Assembly (NCBI GenBank): GCA_964443055.1
Contig: CAYUBT010000124.1
Location: 1 to 7,680, forward strand
Direction of reading: 5' to 3'
Source: JADYZU01 sp964443055
GTDB lineage: Bacteria > Pseudomonadota > Alphaproteobacteria > Rhodobacterales > Rhodobacteraceae
Length of the DNA stretch: 7,680 nucleotides
In this document: piece by piece, positions 1-7,680 of the stretch
Layout: each line of letters opens with the position of its first letter
Numbering within the stretch: the first letter of the stretch is position 1
Made by a program: the position numbers and the translations under genes
The notes under the pieces: model-generated
What the model saw: only the letters and a program-made list of their open reading frames with translations
What the model was told of the DNA's origin: nothing
Databases searched by the model: none

Positions 1-756
<756 letters not shown>

Positions 757-793
757 ACAGCCGCCGCACGTTTCGTCACTGCGGGCGTTTCCG

Positions 794-874
794 GTCATTG
801 CGAGCGGCAGCGAGGCAAGCCGGAAGCCCCACATCTCTGGTTTGCCACACCGGCTGACGCCTCCCCGCGATGAC
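794..874. repeat. Interspersed palindromic repeat ('ERSEATR' type), copy 1, between convergent clpA and lepA
   Basis: The left arm GTCATTGCGAG (794-804) pairs with CCCGCGATGAC (864-874), matching 9 of 11 bases, around a GC-rich core. It closely resembles the copy at 5167-5243, sharing the order GTCATTGCGAG, CAGCGA, GCAA, CCGG, then a TTGCC-ACCGGCTG segment and the closing arm. Translated, such repeats give the familiar spurious peptide HCERSEATR, which is how they are often noticed in proteobacterial genomes. It fills most of the 152-base gap between the clpA and lepA stop codons. Folded as RNA it would form a long hairpin and could help end transcription from both sides; that role is inferred, since no T-tract follows. 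A short possible stem CCGCA/TGCGG lies just before it (764-768 and 780-784). Confidence 0.8.
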
Positions 875-908
875 GAAGGGAAGGGGATTGCCCCGATGCG
901 TCCCCGGG

Positions 909-2708
<1,800 letters not shown>

Positions 2709-2979
2709 CTCACTGGCCGGTCTGGAGTCCTGCCGCACATGGCGGACGGGCGCGCTTTTGGCAAGGGGCGGCGGGGCGGCGTGACGGGCCCCGATGCAGG
2801 CCCCGGCATGGCACGCATGAGCAGGGCAACCCGGAATCCCTGCCGTGCACGCTGCCGCGCCAGCCTTCGCAATGGCGGAGAAGGACGGATCACGACCATG
2901 TTTTCCGACATGCTTGCGGCCTCCGGGGAAACCTTCATGCTGGGCAGACCGCCGCCTCGGATCAGGGAACCGCCGCAGA
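2709..2979. promoter_or_regulatory. Divergent intergenic region between lepA and the SLC13 permease
   Basis: These 271 bases separate the start codons of two divergent genes, so promoters for both should lie here. That follows from gene arrangement; I could not find a clear -35/-10 pair on either strand in this GC-rich sequence. A probable ribosome-binding site for the permease, AGGGAA, lies at 2964-2969, ten bases before its ATG. Part of the region (about 2815-2877) resembles a decayed copy of the interspersed palindrome. No convincing small gene was seen. Confidence 0.45.
2815..2877. repeat. Possible degenerate third copy of the interspersed palindromic repeat
   Basis: The segment keeps the order of blocks found in the copy at 5167-5243: a GAGC-AG-GCAACCCGG block (2819-2833), a TCCC block, a GC-rich GCCGCGCCAGC block and a closing CTTCGCAATGGCG (2865-2877). 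The outer arms are eroded and no longer form a clean inverted repeat. The match was judged by eye, and parts could be chance in such GC-rich sequence. Unlike the two clear copies it lies between divergent gene starts, so it cannot act as a shared terminator. Confidence 0.4.
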
Positions 2980-4749
2980 ATGACGTTCGACATCGTGCTG
3001 GTCCTGATCATCGCCCTGGCGGCCATCATTCTCTTTGCCACGGAGAGGCTGCGCATCGACGCGGTGGCGTTGCTGGTGCTGTCGGCGCTGGCGGTCCTCG
3101 GCCTCGTCAGCCCCGGCGAGGCGCTGAGCGGCTTCAGCAATCAGGCCACGATCACGGTGGCTGCAATGTTCGTCCTGGCGGCCGGCCTGCAGAACAGCGG
3201 CGCGCTCTCGGGGGTCGGGCGCCTGCTGGGCAGGGCCGGATCGCCGGGGATGTTCCTGCTCATCCTGTTCGGCGTGCTCGCCGTGGTAGCCCCCTTCGTC
3301 AACAACACCGCCGTGGTCGCGGTGTTCATGCCGCTGGTCATGAGCGCCACGGCGGGAATCGGGCTGTCGGCCTCGAAGGCGCTCATCCCGCTGTCCTATG
3401 TCTCGCAGATGGCCGGTGTCTGCACATTGGTCGGCACCTCGACCAACCTGCTGGTCAACGGCATGGCCCGCGATCTGGGGCACCGGGGCTTCACCATGTT
3501 CGAATTCACCCCGCTGGGGGTGATCTGTCTCGTGACCGGCTGTCTCTATCTGCTGACTTTCGGCCGCTGGCTTCTGCCCGAGAGCCGCGCAACCGGACTG
3601 GTCGATCAGTATGAACTGGGCAAATACATCACCGAATTGCGGGTCACGCCGGAATCCTCGTTGATCGGGGTTTCCGCGGGCGAGGTGAAACTTGGCGAGG
3701 ATTACGGCGTCTTCGTGCTCGAACTGATCCGCGGCGATGAAAAGGTCTGGTCGCCGCGCGCGCAGATCCTCGAGGAGGGCGATGTCCTGATCGCGCGGGG
3801 CGACTGGTCGAAGCTCGACAAGCTCAGGGCGGAGGCCGGGCTCGAGATCAATACCGAGTTCCGGTTCGGGGCCCAGACGCTGAAGGAGGACTCGCGGCAG
3901 ATCCTGACCGAGGTGATGGTCGCGCCCCGCTCGCGGCTGGTCGGCAGCACGCTGGCCCTGCTCGAGCGGCGCTGGCCACATGAAGCGACGATCCTCGCCA
4001 TCCACCGGCGCGGCGAGATCCTGCGCGAGCAGCTCAAGGACGTGCGGCTGAACGTGGGCGACGTGCTGCTGATGCTTGCCCCGGAGGCGGGGATGCCGGG
4101 CCTGCGGCGGGATTCCGACATCATCGTGCTGAGCGCGCGCGATGCCGCGCGGCCGGTGGGCTGGCGGGCACCCTTCGCGCTGGTCACCATGGCGCTGGTC
4201 ATCGTGATTTCTGCCATCGGCTGGGTGCCCATCGCGATCACGGCTCTGACCGGGGCGGTGGCGATGACGCTGGCCGGCTGTCTGGAGGCGGATGAATCCT
4301 ATGATTCCATCGACTGGACCATCATCATCCTGATGGCCGGTCTCCTGCCGCTCGGCGTGGCCATGAGCCAGACCGGCGCGGCCGAATTCATCGTCGCCAA
4401 CTCCATCGGCCTCGTTGCCGGATTCGGGCCGCTGGTGGTGCTGGCGGTGCTCTATCTGATGGCGCTGCTGCTGACCGAATTCATGAGCAACGCCGCCGCC
4501 GCAGTGCTGCTCACGCCCATCGGCATGTCCACCGCGGCGATGCTGGGCGTCGACGCCACGCCCTTCCTGGTCGCGGTGACCTTCGCCGCCTCGACCAGTT
4601 TCGCCACGCCGGTGGGCTATCAGACCAACACGATGGTCTACAGCGCCGGGGGCTACAGGTTCGGCGATTTCGTCAGGGTGGGCGTGCCGCTCAATCTGAT
4701 CTTCTGGGTGCTGGGCGTGATCTTCATTCCGGTGTTCTGGCCGTTCTGA
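2980..4749 (+). CDS. SLC13-family permease with two RCK_C (TrkA-C) domains, substrate unknown
   Basis: This is a 589-residue inner-membrane transporter of the SLC13/DASS (CitT-like, COG0471) type. Hydrophobic helices fill residues 3-200, and a second membrane half spans about 395-588. Between them lies a soluble insert of two tandem RCK_C/TrkA-C-like domains (about 205-290 and 300-385); each has the 'LIG-V..GEVKLGEDYGVFVL...' or 'LVGSTLALLERRW..ATILAIHR' pattern and ends in GDVLI or GDVLL. The hairpin-tip motifs of the two halves are FVNNTAVVAVFMP (106-118) and FMSNAAAAVLLTPI (501-514). They are followed by GTSTNLLVNG (152-161) and ATPVGYQTNTMVY (542-554), the expected inverted-repeat pattern. 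The ATG at 2980 has AGGGAA ten bases upstream, and the protein then begins directly with helix 1; longer in-frame starts add an arginine/proline-rich leader. Family members carry sulfate, dicarboxylates or other anions, so substrate cannot be assigned. It is transcribed away from lepA with no downstream partner on its strand. Confidence 0.93.
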   Translation: MTFDIVLVLIIALAAIILFATERLRIDAVALLVLSALAVLGLVSPGEALSGFSNQATITVAAMFVLAAGLQNSGALSGVGRLLGRAGSPGMFLLILFGVLAVVAPFVNNTAVVAVFMPLVMSATAGIGLSASKALIPLSYVSQMAGVCTLVGTSTNLLVNGMARDLGHRGFTMFEFTPLGVICLVTGCLYLLTFGRWLLPESRATGLVDQYELGKYITELRVTPESSLIGVSAGEVKLGEDYGVFVLELIRGDEKVWSPRAQILEEGDVLIARGDWSKLDKLRAEAGLEINTEFRFGAQTLKEDSRQILTEVMVAPRSRLVGSTLALLERRWPHEATILAIHRRGEILREQLKDVRLNVGDVLLMLAPEAGMPGLRRDSDIIVLSARDAARPVGWRAPFALVTMALVIVISAIGWVPIAITALTGAVAMTLAGCLEADESYDSIDWTIIILMAGLLPLGVAMSQTGAAEFIVANSIGLVAGFGPLVVLAVLYLMALLLTEFMSNAAAAVLLTPIGMSTAAMLGVDATPFLVAVTFAASTSFATPVGYQTNTMVYSAGGYRFGDFVRVGVPLNLIFWVLGVIFIPVFWPF

Positions 4750-4762
4750 GACCGCCCCGGAC

Positions 4763-5054
4763 TCAGCGGCTCAGCGCAACGTTCTGGCGCAGGTGCCGCC
4801 CGGGCGTCTCGACCCGGATCAGGCCCGAGACCGCCGTCCACCGCCGTCATCGTCGCCCGCTGGAGCGGAATCCGGTCGGCCGGAACCGTCTGTGTCATGC
4901 CGTCGAGCGTGATCACCCCGGCCACGATCTTCAGGGCCCAGTTCCCCGCAAGGTCCTGGAACATGGCCTGCTCCGACCGGGTACCAAGAGAACAGGCATC
5001 GTTCCGGGCATGTGCCAGCGCCGCCCTCGCGACCGTCCTGCAACGGGCGGGCAT
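4763..5054 (-). pseudogene. Small unidentified gene, apparently frameshifted by a 10-bp tandem duplication
   Basis: From an ATG at 5052-5054, preceded by GGAGG, a reading frame encodes MPARCRTVARAAL, continuing through MFQDLAGNWALKIVAGVI and PADRIPLQRATMTAV. At 4830-4848 the nine bases GACGGCGGT (read on this strand) occur twice, ten bases apart. Beyond that the same frame turns into proline/arginine/alanine-rich sequence typical of a wrong frame and runs antisense into the permease. Removing one 10-base unit instead continues as TAVSGLIRVETPGRHLRQN to a TGA at 4763-4765. The repaired product would be 93 residues. The family is not recognised; the central part looks like a small beta-rich domain, and no clear signal peptide or lipobox is seen. 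It could be a recent null allele, an assembly error, or chance reading frames in intergenic DNA. Confidence 0.5.
4830..4848. repeat. 9-bp direct repeat with 10-bp period
   Basis: ACCGCCGTC occurs at 4830-4838 and again at 4840-4848, separated by one base. The 10-base period is not a multiple of three. Deleting one unit joins the two halves of the small reverse-strand gene into a single frame. This is the form left by replication slippage. Confidence 0.8.
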
Positions 5055-5058
5055 GACG

Positions 5059-5063
5059 CCTCC
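5059..5063 (-). promoter_or_regulatory. Shine-Dalgarno sequence for the small frameshifted gene
   Basis: GGAGG on the reverse strand lies four bases before the ATG at 5052-5054. The spacing is slightly short but the core is strong. It is the main reason for choosing this start over other in-frame codons, and it supports the idea that the remnant was once translated. Confidence 0.45.
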
Positions 5064-5166
5064 GTGGTGCAATGCCGTTCCTGCGATAACGGTTTGTTGA
5101 TGAGCCGTCGCTGGTGGCGGGTCAACGACGGCAAGAATCGGCCGGGGCTCCGACTCCATTCTCCCC

Positions 5167-5243
5167 GTCATTGCGAGCGCAGCGAAGCAACCCGGTCCCC
5201 ACGTCTCCGGCTTGCCGCACCGGCTGCGCCTCCTCGCAATGAC
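5167..5243. repeat. Interspersed palindromic repeat ('ERSEATR' type), copy 2, near the 3' end of the DUF4175 gene
   Basis: The outer arms GTCATTGCGAG (5167-5177) and CTCGCAATGAC (5233-5243) are perfect 11-base inverted repeats. An inner pair, GCGCAGC (5177-5183) and GCTGCGC (5223-5229), extends the stem. The core CAACCCGGTCCCCACGTC is typical of this repeat class. It lies 20 bases beyond the DUF4175 stop codon, so as RNA it would form a long hairpin in that gene's 3' trailer. That could favour termination or block 3' exonucleases, both inferred. The intact stem suggests a younger or better conserved copy than the one at 794-874. Confidence 0.88.
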
Positions 5244-5263
5244 GACGAGGGAAGGCCCCCGGA

Positions 5264-7680
5264 TCAGAACAGGTCCAGCAGCCGTTCCAGATAGTCGAGT
5301 TCCAGCGCCTCGCGGCTGCGCTCACCTGCACGGCGGCGCAGTTCCTCCAGAAGCTCCTGCGCCCGGCGCGCCGGGTCGGGTGCGTCGCGCATCGCCTGTT
5401 CCCCGCCGTGCCGGCCGCTGTCGCCCGTCTGGCGGCCGAGCGGGTCGCGCCGTTCGGGAACCGGGCGGCCCGAGCCGTCCTCGGAGCGGGCATAGCTCTC
5501 GCCCGTCTCACCAAGCCGCTCGTTCTCGGCGAGCGCCTGCCCCAGTTGCTCAAGACCGTCACGCAGGGCCGTGAGTGCATCGGCCTGGTGGTCGATGGCC
5601 CCGGCCAGATCGTCCTCCTCGAGCGCCTCGCCGGCACGGGCCATTGCGTCCCCTGCCCTGTCGAGCGATTCGCGCGCACGTTCCGCCGCCTCGCCGGTCA
5701 GGCCGGGCAGTTCGGCGCGCTGGCGGTCAAGCTCTGCCTGCAATGCCTGCTGGCGGGCGGCAAGGCTGTCCTGATCCCCCGCCTCACCCCCGGCCTCTCC
5801 GCTCTCCTCGCCCTGCGTGCCCTCCCCCGCCTCCGGGGTGCGGCCGTTGAAGCGGTCCTGCAACTCGCGGAAGGCATCGTCGGACAGGTCCTGCTGACCG
5901 CGCAGGGTCTCCTGCATTTCCCGCATCTGCTCGCGTCCCGGCCCGCTGCGCCCGCCGCCGGCACCTTCCTCCTGCTGCATCTGCAGATTGCGCAAAAGCT
6001 CGTCGAGCTGGCGCATGAGGGCTTCGGCCTCCTCCATGCGGCCCTCTTCCATCAGTTCCTGAATCCGGTCCATGAGCGCCTGAATCTCGTCCTCGGTCAC
6101 GCTTTCGCGGTTGTCGGGGCCGGATTGCGGCTGGTCGGTCGTGTCGGGGGCGGGTTCGGCATTCTGCGCCAGCAGATCGAGCCAGTCGTCCGTCGCCTCT
6201 CGCAACTCGCGCATCAGTTCGGCGATTTCCTCGGGCGAGGCCCCGTCGCGCATCGCCTGGCCCAGCCGTTCCTGCGCGCGTTCGAGCCGGGCGAGCGCAT
6301 TGGCCAGCGCGCCCTCTTCCAGTTCGAGCGCGACCTCCCAGAGCGCATCGGCGATCTCCGCCTCGGCCCCGGCCAGCCGGTCTTCGGCCATGGCCTCGTC
6401 AAGCAGGGCAATGGCCGCCCGCAGGCTGTCCCAAGCCTCGCGAGAAGGGAAAAGGTCTTCGGGCCGGTGAGCGATGGCGCGCAGCAGGTCGCGGCTGCGC
6501 GCGGCATTCTCGTGGCTCCAGAGCAGGTCGCGGCGCAGTTCGATCACCGCACGGGCCACCGGCTGGAAGAAGCGCCGCCCCGGCAGGACCATCTCGACGG
6601 GGGCGCTCTGTCCCTCCTGGTCGATGGCGTCGCGCACGGCCAGCGTCATGATCACCGGCATGTTGGCGAGGGGATGGCGCGAGAAATCCTCGATGAGCGA
6701 CTCCTCGATCTCGCTGCGGTCACCCGCGAAGGGCATCGGCAGATCGACGGTCAGGGCCGGGCGCGGGTCGGGATCGGGCGCAAGGCCGAAGCGGCGCACG
6801 ACTCGGGGCAGATCAAGCGTGAAGGTCGCACTGCCCGCGATCACGCCGTGGTCATCCCCGGCCGCGAAAGGCTGGGACATGCGGCCCGAGGCCTCGGTCT
6901 CGGCCGGGCCGGGCACGGTGACGGCGGGCGGCCGGTCGCGCTGCATCAGCACCTGCCATTCGGCCCCGCCCTCTCCCAGGATGGCGATCCGTCCGTCACG
7001 GGCGATGGTGAAGGGCTCGCCGGCTTCACCGGCCTCCGAGACGCTTTCCTCGATCCGCAGGCCGCCGTCGCCATAGAGCCGGATCGTGATCCGGGCATCC
7101 TGCGGCAGGGTGATCTCGCCCTCGGGCAGATCCGCCAGATAGAGGGTCGGCCGCCCCGTATAGGCGGGCGGCTCGATCCAGCCTTCCCAGGCGGGCCCCG
7201 CGGCAAGCGTCTGGCCGGGCCGGGCACCCGTGCCCCCCGCGCCGGGCGCGGCCCCCGGAGAGGCGAAGATGACGGCCGTGACAAAGACGAGAAGCGCGAC
7301 AAGGCGCAGCCCGAACGGATCATGGGCAGCGAGATCAAGATCGGGGGGAACGGGGCGCGCGGCACGGCTGGCGCCTGCCATGCGCCGAAGATGCGCCTGC
7401 CAGAGCGCCCCGGTCGCCGCATCGTCCCCGCCGGTGGCCTGGCTGTCCGCCAGCGCCGCCAGCGGCCGTCCCGCAAGCCGGGCGTCGATCCGGGCGAGCG
7501 CCTCCTCGCGGCGCGGCCAGCGCAGGCGGCGCAGACCATCGAGAAACAGCACCACCACGATCGCCGCCCCGCCCAGAAGCCAGGGTGCGCGCAGTCCGGG
7601 CGCAAAATGCGCATCGAGACCGGCATGGATCGGCGCGGCCACCGCCAGCAGCACCGTGAGCACCGGCCAGAAGGCGCGCC
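5264..7680 (-). CDS. DUF4175 / TIGR02302-family membrane protein (5' end outside window)
   Basis: The visible 804 residues match the pattern of TIGR02302 proteins, usually around 850 residues, so only a short N-terminus is missing. The frame is open to the right edge and begins RAFWPVLTVLLAV; the GTG at 7661-7663 is probably internal. Numbered from the edge, hydrophobic helices lie at about 3-20, 31-49 and 122-139. A beta-rich, probably periplasmic region follows, containing WEGWIEPPAYTGRP (164-177). From about 430 onward the protein is highly charged and helical: LERAQERLGQAM with GASPEEIAELMRELREA (about 465-495), a Gln/Glu/Met-rich coiled-coil-like stretch (about 529-571), LRGQQDLSDDAF (592-603), a Gly/Glu-rich linker (about 615-636) and further Gln/Glu/Ala helices. 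It ends LDYLERLLDLF. No enzyme motif is visible and the family has no established function; the topology suggests an inner-membrane anchor with a large extracytoplasmic domain. Confidence 0.9.
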   Translation of the reverse strand, partial: RAFWPVLTVLLAVAAPIHAGLDAHFAPGLRAPWLLGGAAIVVVLFLDGLRRLRWPRREEALARIDARLAGRPLAALADSQATGGDDAATGALWQAHLRRMAGASRAARPVPPDLDLAAHDPFGLRLVALLVFVTAVIFASPGAAPGAGGTGARPGQTLAAGPAWEGWIEPPAYTGRPTLYLADLPEGEITLPQDARITIRLYGDGGLRIEESVSEAGEAGEPFTIARDGRIAILGEGGAEWQVLMQRDRPPAVTVPGPAETEASGRMSQPFAAGDDHGVIAGSATFTLDLPRVVRRFGLAPDPDPRPALTVDLPMPFAGDRSEIEESLIEDFSRHPLANMPVIMTLAVRDAIDQEGQSAPVEMVLPGRRFFQPVARAVIELRRDLLWSHENAARSRDLLRAIAHRPEDLFPSREAWDSLRAAIALLDEAMAEDRLAGAEAEIADALWEVALELEEGALANALARLERAQERLGQAMRDGASPEEIAELMRELREATDDWLDLLAQNAEPAPDTTDQPQSGPDNRESVTEDEIQALMDRIQELMEEGRMEEAEALMRQLDELLRNLQMQQEEGAGGGRSGPGREQMREMQETLRGQQDLSDDAFRELQDRFNGRTPEAGEGTQGEESGEAGGEAGDQDSLAARQQALQAELDRQRAELPGLTGEAAERARESLDRAGDAMARAGEALEEDDLAGAIDHQADALTALRDGLEQLGQALAENERLGETGESYARSEDGSGRPVPERRDPLGRQTGDSGRHGGEQAMRDAPDPARRAQELLEELRRRAGERSREALELDYLERLLDLF

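Larger units (their letters stand above)
5055..5263. other. Intergenic stretch between the small gene remnant and the DUF4175 gene
   Basis: Apart from the GGAGG site at one end and the palindromic repeat at 5167-5243, nothing clear is seen. A weak reverse-strand promoter candidate for the small gene is TTGACC, about 17 bases before CATCAA, reading leftward from about 5125; the match is too poor to call. The forward frame here that contains HCERSEATR is the usual false ORF of the repeat. Confidence 0.5.

Noticed and set aside
2709..3140. N-terminal extension of LepA
   Set aside because: The frame is open, but the extra 144 residues are unlike LepA and overlap the divergent permease; the ATG at 2708 gives the standard family length.
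2962..4005. Reverse-strand open frame of 347 codons inside the permease gene
   Set aside because: Gln/Asp/His/Arg-rich shadow of the permease coding strand, with no recognisable domain.
4746..4766. CTGAG/CTCAG stem just after the permease stop as a terminator
   Set aside because: The stem is only five base pairs with an 11-base loop and no T-tract, too weak to call.
5010..5294. Forward small open frame containing HCERSEATR
   Set aside because: This peptide is the translation of the interspersed palindrome and is a well-known annotation artefact.

Overview
This GC-rich window looks like an ordinary chromosomal segment of an alphaproteobacterium, most likely in or near the Rhodobacterales. 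The evidence is a ClpA tail, a standard 599-residue LepA, a DUF4175/TIGR02302-type membrane protein (a family found mainly in alphaproteobacteria), and short interspersed palindromes of the 'HCERSEATR' type. The placement rests on recognising these families and was not checked by database search.

Layout: the 3' end of clpA (1-756, +) faces lepA (909-2708, -) across a short gap almost filled by one interspersed palindrome. lepA diverges from a SLC13-family permease with two RCK_C/TrkA-C domains (2980-4749, +); the 271-base gap between their starts may hold a decayed third copy of the repeat. The permease is followed by a small reverse-strand gene (4763-5054) that seems broken by a 10-bp tandem duplication, then a second well-formed palindrome (5167-5243). 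Last comes a large DUF4175-family membrane protein gene (5264-7680, -) that runs off the right edge.

The genes do not form one pathway. ClpA is the unfoldase of the ClpAP protease and LepA/EF4 is a ribosome-associated GTPase, so both are housekeeping. The permease is a membrane transporter of unknown substrate, and the DUF4175 protein has no established function. Orientation alternates gene by gene, so no multi-gene operon is visible.

I found no convincing new system. The points most worth a second look are the frameshifted small gene and the pairing of palindromic repeats with 3' gene ends.
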